Assembly (NCBI GenBank): GCA_024362935.1
Contig: JANCRA010000028.1
Location: 8,738,476 to 8,802,475, forward strand
Reading direction: 5' to 3'
Source of the DNA: Setophaga petechia
Lineage: Eukaryota > Chordata > Aves > Passeriformes > Parulidae
Length of the DNA stretch: 64,000 nt
Shown here in pieces: positions 1-12,013 of the stretch. The notes beneath the pieces are model-generated. The model was not told the origin of the DNA, did no database searches, and worked only from the letters and a program-made list of their open reading frames with translations. Position 1 is the first letter of the stretch; every line of letters begins with the position of its first letter. A program made the translations under genes and the position numbers.

Positions 1-92
1 GGGGGGAGGGGGAGACAGTCAGCACGGGGCATGGGAAGGGGGGAATATGGAGGGGGTCCGGATCTGTTCCCCAAAGCAGCCGTTGTGTCCTA

Positions 93-2226
<2,134 letters not shown>

Positions 2227-2469
2227 TCAGGCCACCACCTCTCCTCCTGGCACGGCTTGGAGGGGCTCAGTCCCCTCGTGCTCCGAGAGACTCCTCCTGC
2301 TCCGGAGACGCCTGGGGACACTGAGGTGGCGGGGAATGAGGATGGGAGATAACACAGCCCTGACCCCACAGCAGGGAGCAGGGGCAGCCCCTGTGCAGGG
2401 ATGTGGGGGTGCTGCAGGGGCTGGGGGCTGCCAGCTGCTGGCCAGAGCCACTTGACGCTGGGCAGGGAC

Positions 2470-2775
2470 ATGGCTGTGCCATAACAGACAGCTGTGCTAT
2501 GCCCTGTGCCTGTGCCATCCCCCACAGCTGTGCCATGTCACATAGCTGTGCCATGTCACATAGCTGTGCCATACCCCATGGCTGTGCCATACCCCACAGA
2601 TGTGCTATGTCCCGTGGCTATGCCACACACCACAGCTGTGCCATGTCTCACAGATGTGCTGTGCCCCATGGTTGTGACATGCCCCAGAGCTGTGCCATGC
2701 CCTGTGGCTGTGCCATACCCCAAAGCTGTGCCATGCCCTGTGCTGTACCCCACAGCTGTGCTGTGCCCCATGGCT
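2470..2775. repeat. 18-bp minisatellite (GCTGTGCCAT-type), about 17 units
   Basis: About 17 imperfect copies of an 18-bp unit such as AGCTGTGCCATGTCACAT run through the first CORO6 intron. Adjacent copies near 2534-2570 are nearly identical and outer copies have diverged. Because the unit is a multiple of three and lacks stop codons in several frames, it creates long repetitive open frames on both strands. These are not real genes. Confidence 0.85.
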
Positions 2776-3715
2776 CACACTGGGGTTGGCACATGAGCTG
2801 CTGCAGCAGAGCAGCAGAGTGGAGGGGACTTTGGGGTGGACATAAAGGTGCTGTGCATCAGGTCACAGCTTGTCCCCTTGTATCCTGTCCCCTTGTCCTG
2901 CCTCAGTGGCCTGAGGTTGCCTGGCTTGACCCAGCAGCTGGGATGAGAGCTGTGCCTGCAGAGCTGCCTGCTGGGGGCTCACGCTGCCTCCATGGATCCC
3001 TGTCCCGTGCCACACATCCCTGCCACCCACTCAGCACCCTCCCCGGGCAAGGGCTGCACCTGGCACAGCCCCACAGCCCCACGGGCACACCGGGGTGTGG
3101 AGGAGCCCCTCCCATGGCCTCAGTGGGGTCTCCAGCCCTCAGCCACAGCTGGGCACGATGCCCACAGACACCCATCTCACCCCCCCAGCCTGTGCTGCTC
3201 CTGGGACCTGCCTCAGGGGGACACTGAGACACTCAGGACCACAAAACCCTTGGGCTGGGGCTCTGCAGCACCTATGAGCCACTGGCTGCCCTGGGGAATC
3301 CCCCGTGCTCTTCTGGGTACACAGCCATTGTCAGGAGCCACATCCAGCCACCAAAGCATGGCCAAGCACCCCTGTTCCCAGCCCACAGAGCTGGTGGGGC
3401 AGAGGCAGGAGCAGATCTGCTCCTCCATGTCCCAGCCGGAGGATTTTGCACAGGGCACATGCAGCACCCGGCCAAACCACATCTGCCCAGTCCCTGAGTG
3501 TCCCCGGAGTCCTCACGGCACTTCAGCATCACCTCTGGCTTGGCTGAGCTGGGTCTAAGGGGCCCAGAGCCTGGCTACCGAGCGGGGCTGGAGCACGGCA
3601 CTGCCGGTGTCACCCCCCCGTGTCGAGCATGGTCCCCAGCCCCGGGGAGGAGCGAGCAGGCTCCGAGGGGACGCTCCCCCAGCACCTCAACCATTGGCAG
3701 CAGGAGCAGAGTGCG
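2776..3715. other. CORO6 intron 1, no gene seen
   Basis: This stretch is G+C-rich, C-tract-bearing intron between the 18-bp minisatellite and the G-rich repeat. Open frames here are in overlapping competing frames with low-complexity composition and match no family. I see no exon or RNA gene. Confidence 0.6.
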
Positions 3716-4050
3716 GGGTGTCCGCATGCAGGGCAGGAAGGGCCGGCCTGGCTGTCTGGGCAGGGTGCAGGAGCGGGTGGGGTGCAGCTGGGGGCAGATG
3801 CGGGGCAGGTGGAGTTGAGCAGGGTGCAGGGAACGTGTAGTGTGCAGGAGGGGTTGGCAGGAGCAGGTGGGGCGCTGGCAAGGTGCGGGCAGGGCTGAAC
3901 AGGGTGCAGGTGTGGGGTGCAGGCGGGAGAGCTGGGTGGGGTGCAGGCAAGGTGCAAGCGGGGTGGGATGGGATGCCGGCAAAGAGCGGCGGGGTGCAGG
4001 CGGGGTGCGGGCAGGATCCGGGCAGGGTGCGGGCAGGATTCGGGCAGGAC
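3716..4050. repeat. Degenerate G-rich tandem repeat in CORO6 intron 1
   Basis: Irregular copies of GGGTGCAGG/GCGGGCAGG-type units recur every 10-20 bases. The G-runs at 3775-3805 have the spacing of a G-quadruplex motif (four G-runs with loops of 1, 7 and 7 bases) on the plus strand. The region lies just downstream of the probable CORO6 promoter in the direction of transcription. Confidence 0.6.
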
Positions 4051-4720
4051 AGCCCCGCTCCCCGCTCCCCGGCCGTGCCATTACGTTGCCACAATTGAAT
4101 CCGCAGCGACTGCTCGGGAACGACCAGAGGTCACTGTCCAAATATAGCCATCTCCGCCGGCGGGCGGCGAGGGGCCGGGGCCCGGGGGGCTCAGCCCCGC
4201 TCCCCGCGTCCCCCCGTCCCTCCCCAGCGCGCTCCCGCCGCCCCCGCCCCGCGCCCGGCTCCCACCTGCGCTCGCTCGGCGGCTCCTCCGCGCCCGGCTC
4301 CGCGCTGCGCCCGCTGGGCTCCGCTCCGCCCGCTCCGGCCGCGCTCAGCCCCGCTCCCCCCGGCCCGGCCCGGCCCGGCCCGGCCCCGCTGGGCTCCGCT
4401 CCGCCCGGCCCCGCTCGGCTGGGCTCGGCTGGGCTGGGCTCGGCCCCGCGCGGTGCCGCTGCCGCAGAGAACAGCTGAGCCGAGCCGGGCGCCGGGGCCG
4501 GCACAGCCCCCCCGCGGCGGGCACCGGAGGGAGGGGAGGGGGGGCCCGGCCCGGCCCCGCCTGCCCCGCACCCTGCCCGGCCCCCCGCTCTGCCCGCGGG
4601 GTCGGGGGCAGCCCCGGCACGGCCGCCCCCCGAGCCCACCCTGAAAGCGGGGGGGTCCCAAGGGTGCCCGCAGCCCCCGGCCCGGTGCGGGGGAGCCCCT
4701 CGGGCTGGGAGATGGGGGCA
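3960..4720 (-). promoter_or_regulatory. CORO6: CpG island, probable CORO6 promoter and non-coding exon 1
   Basis: The stretch is very G+C-rich with many CpGs and CCCGG/CCCCGCT repeats, and it lies upstream of the first coding exon, whose 5' end is an acceptor. A good minus-strand donor, GCGCAG|GTGGGA, places the end of a candidate untranslated exon at 4266. The start of transcription cannot be fixed by eye. A CArG-like element, CTATATTTGG on the minus strand, lies at 4138-4147. It has one mismatch to CC(A/T)6GG and could bind SRF or act as a TATA-like element of an alternative start. No TATA box is evident above 4266. Confidence 0.5.
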
Positions 4721-5929
4721 GGAGAAGCCCCCTGAGCCTTTCTGAAGCACTGGGAGAAACCCAGGGGCGGGGCATCACCCCGGCGGTCACTTCTGCACAG
4801 GGCTGCGACCCTGCGGTGGGTCCCCCACAGCCCGGGGCCAGCCCAGCCCCACAGGGACCGTGGCCATGGGCTGTTCCTGAGGGTCCCAGCACTCATGGGG
4901 GCATCCCACGGGTCCCCACCTGCCCCAGGAAAAAAGGGGCTGCAAGCCCACCTCAGCCCCAGCCCAGCAGGATGGTTACAGGCACATCCAGGAATCAGAT
5001 TTGGGATTTAGCGAAGCCCAGCCCTGCAGGGATGCCCTGGCCCAAGGGGATTAAGGGATTGTAGGGCTCAGGGACCAGAGGGAGGGGAGCAGTGGTTCCT
5101 GGAAAGGCAGCAAAGCCCTGGACCCTACAAGGGCACCGTGTGGAGCTGGACGAGCATTGGCTGAGCGGGCAGGAGGGGGCAGCTGGCAAAAAGGCAGGGA
5201 AGAGGTGACATCCTTGTTTGCCCGGCCAAAGGGGTGGCAGGGAGGGAGGGGGCTGCAGAGGCACCCCTTGCTCGCCCTGTCCCACCACAGCCCTGGCTCA
5301 CTCCATGTCCTGTGTCCTTAACTCCAAGACACATCCCCAGCAAGTGAAGGCCCTGGGAAGCCAAGCTGGGGCTGGGGGGAGGAGGAAGGGACCCCAGAAA
5401 CATGGCCAGACCCACAGTGACAGCCCTGCAGCGACAGCCCCACACCCTGGTGCCCACCCAGCTCTGGCTCCTGCATGGATGGTGAGGCTGAGCCCAGGGA
5501 ATTTGGCTTTCTCAAGTCCCTTGCTCACAGCAATGCCACAGAGACCCTTGCACTGCCTTTCTTGCCACAATGGAGCAAAACCAAAACCAAAGACAGGTTG
5601 TCCAGTGTCCAGCTAAAATCTCACATCCCCCTTGGAGCTTAAACCCAGAACTCTCCTCACAGCTCCTGTGTCTGCAGCAGCACAAGGAGGGCACCTGCAG
5701 CATCCTGACAGTTTTAAATACACGATCCCTGGAATGTTCCCTGCAACTGCAGCGTGGCCTGGAAGCACCTCTTGCTTGGAAGCACGGCTCCATCACTTGG
5801 GACATCCACGGGAGGGAACAACCCTGCTTTGGCTTTCCAGACCCCCACTGCCACCCATGTTCTGGGAGGAGCACAGAACACTCCCTCACCCTCAGCCCCA
5901 GACCCAAACTGGAAGCCACACACCTTTGT
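4721..5929. other. Spacer between SSH2 poly(A) site and CORO6 CpG island
   Basis: This lies between two genes read in the same direction. I see no exon, RNA gene or clear repeat. The ORFs here are scattered and match no family. The part next to 5929 holds the GU-rich sequence expected downstream of the SSH2 cleavage site. Confidence 0.6.
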
Positions 5930-5947
5930 CATCTTCAAAATAAAACT

Positions 5948-5953
5948 TTTATT
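5948..5953 (-). terminator. SSH2: SSH2 poly(A) signal AATAAA
   Basis: On the minus strand the sequence GAATGAATAAAAG contains a perfect AATAAA. It is followed 20-35 bases later by GGTGTGTGG (near 5905-5915), a GU-rich downstream element. Cleavage is therefore expected near 5925-5935. I saw no other canonical minus-strand signal between here and the stop codon at 10058. Confidence 0.75.
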
Positions 5954-6740
5954 CATTCGGTAACAAGAACATTGAATCTGCACATCAGTGCACAAGTTCA
6001 CATTTAAAAACAGCTGAGCACATCGGTCATAAAGTCTTTAGGGGGAAAGGGGACGATCCCAGCCACCAAGGAAGATCCAGGAGGGGCAGACAGAAGCGCT
6101 CCCCTCCCTGATTCGCAGCCCCACCGCCCGCTGCTCGGCCCTGGACAATCCCTACAAACCAGCGCATGGACGTCACATCTCCAGAAAGGAAAATAAAAGG
6201 CACTGGCACCTTCTCTCGTGCCAACAGAGATGTCTGCAGCGTGGGCGGGCTGTTAGCACCTCTGGCAGCACTGCCGGACAGGCACCGAGCCCTGCCCCAG
6301 CCCGGCCCTGCTGCGCCAGGCCAGCACCTGCCTCTGCCCCACGCCAAGGGCTCGGGGCCCCTCCCCTGGGGAGAAGTGGGGGTGTTTGTGTGGAGCCAGG
6401 ACCCAATTAAGGCAGGATGCACCGTGCAGGGAGCAGGGCCCTGTGGTGGGTATGGCTTCCTCCTGCCAGAGAGCTGCGAGGCTGCTGGAGCCCCCGGCAG
6501 GAGCGGTGCCCCTGCGGCCACGGATTCCCAGCTCGCTCCTCCCAGGAGGAGCAGCCGGAGGTGGGGTGGGATCCCTTCCACCAGGCCCTGGCTGGCAGAG
6601 GGACACTGAGCTAATCCCTGCTCCGTTTAAACATCCGAGTGACCTGGGTGTCACCTCCTGCCACCCGCTGGGACTGCGCCCCCAGGAAAGGGCTGAGAGG
6701 GGAGAGATTTGTACAGGTCACAACTTCTCAAGCAGACCGG

Positions 6741-6786
6741 ACACACACACACACCCACACACACACAGAGCACCCACACACACCAC
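6741..6786. repeat. (CA)n microsatellite in SSH2 3'UTR
   Basis: An imperfect run of AC dinucleotides is interrupted by CCC and GAG. On the transcript it reads as an UG-rich tract. Confidence 0.9.
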
Positions 6787-6908
6787 CGAGTGCAACAGAA
6801 CGCAGTGTAAAACCAGTTTCACGCACACACAGCCCGTTTGTGCAAGGCTCACACGTTACAGTACGGCCGGGACGGGGCAGCCATGGCTGGGATATTGTAC
6901 AGAGTCAA

Positions 6909-6916
6909 TGTAAACA
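6909..6916 (-). promoter_or_regulatory. miR-30 seed match (8-mer) in SSH2 3'UTR
   Basis: The minus strand reads TGTTTACA, the full 8-mer complement of the miR-30 family seed. It is flanked by A/T-rich sequence. Function is inferred from sequence only. Confidence 0.4.
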
Positions 6917-8971
6917 ATAAAGCGTCCTCCGAGAGGCTTCGCCAGAGACCAAAGAACAGTTGCTTTGTACAAAAATGCCCTTAAAACAACACGTTTCTCC
7001 CAAACCCCCTCTACCCGCGAGGCTTGTCAGCTGCTGAGCACCACGGAGGTGCTGCTGCTCCCTGTAGTGCTCAGCAGGTCACAAGAAGCTCTTGTGGAGT
7101 GGCTACAGGAACCAGGAGAGAGTCATCACCTCCCATGAGCCACCAGCATGGAGAAGGGACAATCGTCCCCAGCAGAGACCTCTGATGCCAGGGCCTTGGT
7201 GGCTTCATTGCCCAGACACTGGAAAAGGAGGCCCATACCCCTCCAGTCCATCCCCTTCCTGCCATCCTGCTCAGAGCCTCCAGACCTCCAAGGCCTTCAT
7301 CACTCTGCAAGAGAACCACCATTCCTGACTCCCTGTGCCTGCCCACAGCCTTCTCAGAGAAAAACCAGTTGTGCTGGGCCACAGCCAAGGACAAGGGGAC
7401 AGCAAAGCACCTCCCTGCAGGGGCCTCTGCCCCTCTGCTGCTCTCCCCAGCTGAAGCACCCGGAGAGCAGCTGAGTATTGGAAGGAAGCAGCATTTCTGG
7501 TCTGCACTGAAGACCCTTCCCCGAGGGCATTTCTCCTGAGATCAAGCTGGGCAAAGGAACCCGATCCTTTTCCTCCTCCTGCCTTCTCAAGGGAAAAAAT
7601 TCTACACAGGGCTTTTCCCTCCTGAGCAGAACCTTGCCACCAGGACATGCTGCCAGCCAAGCAGGCACCCTCCAATGCAAGGCAGGCTGGGGGCAACCAG
7701 TCCCTTCCACCCCCGGAGGGGCAGGCAGGCATGTCCTTGGGGTCAGAATGGTGGGCAGTGGGGCCTGATGAAGTTTGTGGGGGAGGCAAGGACTGAACCT
7801 GTCCTTCTGCAGATGACATGAGCCACTTGGCCTTTGCACAGTGCCCGCCCTGCTCCGGAGCCAGCTGGAGCAGGCCAGGAGAAGCCACATGTTTTCCAGT
7901 GTCCCAAACAAGTATCTGGCCTCCTGGGCCAGGGGCTTGGGTGACTTCTAGTGACTGAAATGGCCTGGGACGACGTGCTGCTTGACCCAGGACAGGGCTG
8001 TGCTCCTGCATGGGTAACAGCCCCCTGCCAGAGGTGAGGAAAGGGAGCGACAGTGCTCGTGGCTGCTGGAGCACAGACAGACTCACAGACCTCGCCCAGG
8101 CTGCAAGGCAGCACAGGAGAACCCTGGGGGCTGCAGGAGGGCAGCAAGGTGGCATTACCTTGCCAAGCAGCTGCAGGCTGAGGACACCCCACAGGCCTTC
8201 CCCAGGGCAGGCAGATGCTGCTTCCCAATACTCCAGAGTGCCCCAGTGCCCTGCGCTCCTCTCCAGCTCAAGGGGAGCTTGTCCCATCTGAGCCTGCCAG
8301 GCTCTGCAGCTTCAGGGCAGCTTTCTAGGCATGGGCTTGGCTGCTGCTCCTCCCACACCATGTCCTCTCCATGCTGGGCTTCAGCAGCCTGAGCCACTCT
8401 GCATCTTCTCTCTGCTCTGCTCCTCCCCAGAGGGCAGGTCTGGGCCCCAGCCAAGCAGCAGCTCAGACAGGACCTGCCACGGGACTGCGGACAGGACCCA
8501 GAGCTCCCCTTGGCCTTTCCCTCTGCTCCTACAGCACAGGGACAACCTGCTGATGCACGCTGCTAGAAATGAGGAGCTTGGATTTAGCCAAACTGCTCAG
8601 AAACCACAAAATAATTTGCTGAAATTTGGAGCAGAGCTTTCACACAGAGTTTCTCCAGAAAAGCAAGAACCTGCAGAAGGGCTCTGAGCAGCCAAAGGGT
8701 TTCCATGTCCAACTGGCACCCCTGGAACCCAGCTTCCACAGGAAGGAGATGGACAGACAGACACAGAGTGCCCCTCCCACAGTGGGACAATGGGGGTTCA
8801 CACAGGACTGGAGGAGAAGGGACACATTTGGCATCCAGGCTCACTTTTGGAAAGGGAAGACAGCTTATAATGTCAAATCCACTCCCATGTCTGTGCAGAT
8901 CACAAAGAACAGCACTGAGTTTGAGTCACGTGGGTTTGTTTTCCAGTTTACAGAATGCAGTCTTGCCCTTC

Positions 8972-9067
8972 TTTTTTTTAAAAAAAAAACATAGAAAAGA
9001 CAAAAAAATAATATAAATATCATATATACAATTTAGGCAAAAAAAAAAAGAAAAAAGAAAAAAGAAA
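8972..9067. repeat. A/T-rich low-complexity tract in SSH2 3'UTR
   Basis: T-run and A-runs, then ATATAAATATCATATATAC and further A-runs. On the transcript it is U-rich. It includes TGTATATA (minus strand, 9023-9030), a match to the Pumilio element TGTANATA. Confidence 0.8.
9023..9030 (-). promoter_or_regulatory. Pumilio recognition element TGTATATA
   Basis: The minus strand reads TGTATATA, which fits the PUM1/PUM2 consensus TGTANATA and lies in the SSH2 3'UTR. The surrounding A/T-rich sequence makes a chance match fairly likely. Confidence 0.3.
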
Positions 9068-9967
9068 CTTCCAGAAAATATTTCCCTCTGGGTCTAGAGT
9101 TAGGAGTGACAGCAGAGAGGACAAAGCTATGCATTAAGGGCAGTATGTCATGTAACAAAAACAGCTCAAGTTTTGGGAGCCACCAGAAACACCCGTGAGC
9201 ATGGCAGAGGGGAGAGGGAAACTCAGGCAGCACAAGAACAGCTTTGGGGCAGAGGACAGATGATATGGCCATGAACTTGGAAGGCCCACAGCAGTATTCA
9301 AGTAATGGGAGGGTTAAAACCCTAATGAGACGTTTGTTTTAAAAGAACACTGGCTTTGGGGGTAGAGGTGAACCTGGCAGCTCCTGGAGGAGCTCTGCCC
9401 CACCTCAGCACAGAGCAGAGAGCTCTGTGTGCCCCATGGCAGATGGGACAGCTGGTCTTGGTGCTGCCCAGGATTATTAGAGCCCATCCACTGGGAAGAT
9501 TTACCCCTGTGTGCTCCTCTGAGGAAGCACCAGCTGAATTGAGCCCGGGGTGTTTGTCCTGAAGCAGCTTTGTGAGGGATCTGCCAGTATGGTGGAGTTC
9601 CAGTTTGCAGAATAGAAGAAAGGCCAAACAAAGGGACCTTGGCACAACCTTCACATTTACAGGGGCTCTCACCCCACCAACCGCCCAGCACCATTTCAAG
9701 GCATGGGGAAAATTCAAGTCAGGAACTAGGATCTGGTTGTAAGCAAAAACTCCACCTTGCCAAAGCAAGCCACCATCCATTTTCTCATGATAAAGGTGTT
9801 CTTTTAAAACAAACTATCAACAACAACAAAAAAGAACATTTGAGGTTATCTGAGTTAAACTTAAAAAAACCCAAACAGTCCTGCAGTCAGAGTCACACAC
9901 AGAAGAACCAACCCACACCTACATGCGCCAGGAACAGTAAAATGACAATATATATAAAATTAACCAA

Positions 9968-9975
9968 TAAAGTGC
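9968..9975 (-). promoter_or_regulatory. miR-17/20/93/106 seed match (8-mer) near the SSH2 stop
   Basis: The minus strand reads GCACTTTA, the 8-mer complement of the miR-17 family seed. It lies about 85 bases after the stop codon, a favourable position for microRNA action. It is a sequence match only. Confidence 0.4.
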
Positions 9976-10057
9976 ATGTTCCTTATATTACACCTGCCCC
10001 TTGTGTGAAAGCAACACCACAGGTTCTGGGTAAGAAATCACAGCCAAGGGCCCAGGA

Positions 10058-12013
10058 TCACATCGTGTTGTAGAGGGGATTGGTTGTCCGCTTTTTGTCA
10101 TTGGTCTTTTTGAGCCTCCTCAGAGGGTGAGTTCTCCCGTGCTGCTGCCGTGGGGCAACAGCCAGAGCTTGAGATGGAGACAAGGAGTCCAGGACCTGCA
10201 CCTGGAGCAGCGGAGGGCCCTCCCCGGAGCTAGTCCACGTCGGATCTGCACTGGAGCACAAACTCTGCTGGCTGGAGCTGCACTCTTTGGCGTACTGAGC
10301 CAGCGGCCTCTCCACGGGCATGCTCTGGGCAATGCACTCGGCTGTTCTGAGCTGCTCCACAAAATGCTTTGTGGGCTCTGGGGAGGACAGGCGATGCTTC
10401 CCACACGCGCTCTCCGAGCCCCTCTCCGACCTCCCCCCACAAAAGCCTCGACCCAGGGCCACGCAGGTGAGAAGCACAGGGTTGGCATTGGAAGAGGCCG
10501 ACTCCCTGTTGTGTAAGTCGTCCTTGGAGAGCTCCAGGCAGTCCAGTTTGGCCAGGGATGCCGAGCGCTTCATGTGGGAGGGTCTGGTGAGCCCTGCGTG
10601 CCGGATCCGAGCCTCGATTTCCCCGGCCCGCTGCTTGCCCAGCCCGGGGCTGCTGGAGCGCTCCTCCACGCTGAGGCTGCTGGAGCTGTGGGGGAGGCTG
10701 TAACACAGGAACGAGATGTCCAGAAGGTCCATGTTTTCAGCACGCTGCCTGCTGAAGTCCTCGCTGCTCAGCTGCCTCGAGACGCCAGCACTGTCCCCAC
10801 AGAGAGGTTTGGGACCGTCCCTGAAGGGGAGAGTGGCGTCTCCCTCGGTGCCACAGGGAGTGACCGGCTCATCATCTGTACCTGTGCTCTGCTCAGTGAC
10901 ACCTTCCAGGTGAATGACACAAGGGTAAGGAGAGTGCTCGAGGCTGGCTGAAGGTGGACAGGTCACCTGGGCAGAGGGAGAAGCAGCACTGAGGTGAGCA
11001 GATCTCCCACTGCCCTCCTTGCTGGGGCTGCCCATGGTGAAGGCAGCCTGCTTGCGTACCATGTGCTCCGGCGGTGAGGGATCCACTGGAGCCTTCTCCA
11101 AGCACATCGAGGGGTTCAAGTTTTCATCCAGAGACGGGGTGGCCGGGGCCAGCCCGCCCTGCTCACAGCTTGTATTGGGGCGCTGCTCCGCAGGCTTGAC
11201 CGTGAGGGTGTATTCGATGATTTCAATTCTCTTGGGGAGGAGGGAGGGCAGGGATGGCTCCTCCGTCCCACCAAACGAGATCACTGTCCTGTGCTCCTGT
11301 GCCGCTGCCTCCTGCCCCGGGCTGGGCTCTGCGGGCAGGGACTCCTGGGCAGAGGCCCCGAGGGGGGCAGGCAGCTGTCTGCCCATGGGCTGCTCTGCCC
11401 CGGGAGGCTGCAGCGGCTCCTCCTGCGCCCTGTCCCCCTCCGGAGCCAGCTCCAGGGGCGGCTCCTCGCTCTTCCCCCGGGGCAGGAGCTCGGCAGCAGG
11501 GGAGTCGTTCCTGGAGTTCTTGCGGGTGGGTAAAGTGCAGGCTGGGGCTGTGTGCTGGTGCTCCTGCTCCTGCCTCAGGCGCTCCTCGAACTCCAGCGTG
11601 GCTCGCCGGACGGAGCCGGGGCACCACTTGGGCTCGGGCTTGGTGGAGCCACGAGGCTCCTGCTGCTCCCCGCCAGAGCTGCTTTCCTCCAGGTCTGATC
11701 TACCAGAATTCAGCTGTAGAGGTGGGGGTTCTTCCTGCTCAGCTGGCAGAGGGTCCTTCTCCTTCTCCTGGTGTCCAGCACAGGCTCCTTCGCTCTGTTC
11801 CAACTTTTCTGATGCCCAAATCACCTCCACTGGCAGGTCATGCACCGTGTTCCTCTTTGGTGTCTGGCTGAGGTTGGCTGAACCCTCTTTCTGCTGGGCA
11901 GGTCCTGCTCCCTGGTTGATTGACTCGATCTCTGTGATAATTTCCTTCACAGAAATGGCATTTTCCGAGTGGGATCTCGTGAGATGACCTGCACCAGGCA
12001 GCTCAGGGACCTC
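10058..12013 (-). CDS. SSH2: SSH2 coding exon 14 (last; 651 codons plus stop)
   Basis: The acceptor GTGTTGCAG precedes 12013, in phase 0. The exon opens EVPELPGAGHLTRSHSENAI, then SVKEIITEIESINQGAG, a match to the SSH2 tail. Further conserved blocks are WCPGSVRRATLEFEERLRQE, TRPSHMKRSASLAKLDCLEL, KHFVEQLRTAECIAQSMPVE and HGRTHPLRRLKKTNDKKRTT, and the stop TGA is at 10060-10058. The tail is thought to bind F-actin and regulators; the RSAS motif is a candidate kinase and 14-3-3 site. The antisense strand has a 322-codon open frame (11019-11987) that is a by-product of G+C-rich codon use. Confidence 0.94.
   Translation of the reverse strand, partial: EVPELPGAGHLTRSHSENAISVKEIITEIESINQGAGPAQQKEGSANLSQTPKRNTVHDLPVEVIWASEKLEQSEGACAGHQEKEKDPLPAEQEEPPPLQLNSGRSDLEESSSGGEQQEPRGSTKPEPKWCPGSVRRATLEFEERLRQEQEHQHTAPACTLPTRKNSRNDSPAAELLPRGKSEEPPLELAPEGDRAQEEPLQPPGAEQPMGRQLPAPLGASAQESLPAEPSPGQEAAAQEHRTVISFGGTEEPSLPSLLPKRIEIIEYTLTVKPAEQRPNTSCEQGGLAPATPSLDENLNPSMCLEKAPVDPSPPEHMVRKQAAFTMGSPSKEGSGRSAHLSAASPSAQVTCPPSASLEHSPYPCVIHLEGVTEQSTGTDDEPVTPCGTEGDATLPFRDGPKPLCGDSAGVSRQLSSEDFSRQRAENMDLLDISFLCYSLPHSSSSLSVEERSSSPGLGKQRAGEIEARIRHAGLTRPSHMKRSASLAKLDCLELSKDDLHNRESASSNANPVLLTCVALGRGFCGGRSERGSESACGKHRLSSPEPTKHFVEQLRTAECIAQSMPVERPLAQYAKECSSSQQSLCSSADPTWTSSGEGPPLLQVQVLDSLSPSQALAVAPRQQHGRTHPLRRLKKTNDKKRTTNPLYNTM

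Larger units (their letters stand above)
5930..10057 (-). other. SSH2: SSH2 3' untranslated region (about 4.1 kb)
   Basis: The region runs from the base after the TGA stop to the probable cleavage site. No minus-strand splice acceptor or family-matching frame is seen inside it, and mammalian SSH2 also has a long 3'UTR. Contents include a CA repeat at 6741-6786, an A/T-rich stretch at 8972-9067, and matches to miR-30, miR-17-family and Pumilio sites. A 338-codon frame at 7271-8287 on the minus strand looks like chance. Confidence 0.7.

Noticed and set aside
2227..2525. Further CORO6 coding exon upstream of 2213
   Set aside because: The protein begins with its family start codon at 2211, and frames here do not match coronins.
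2403..3227. Cys/His/Met-rich 274-codon protein resembling a metal-binding repeat
   Set aside because: It is a direct read-out of the 18-bp minisatellite in an intron and has no independent support.
3575..4750. 391-codon open frame on the minus strand over the CORO6 CpG island
   Set aside because: It is Pro/Ala/Gly/Arg-rich sequence from G+C-rich repeats with competing frames on both strands, and matches no family.
6909..6921. Plus-strand AATAAA near 6916 as a poly(A) signal for a plus-strand gene
   Set aside because: There is no plus-strand gene to its left. It is the complement of A/T-rich SSH2 3'UTR sequence.
7271..8287. 338-codon minus-strand frame in the SSH2 3'UTR
   Set aside because: No family match, biased composition, and it lies between the SSH2 stop and its poly(A) signal with no splice sites.
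11019..11987. 322-codon plus-strand frame opposite SSH2 exon 14
   Set aside because: It is the complement of a real, conserved exon with G+C-rich codons. Ser/Cys/Gly-rich composition is typical of an antisense shadow.
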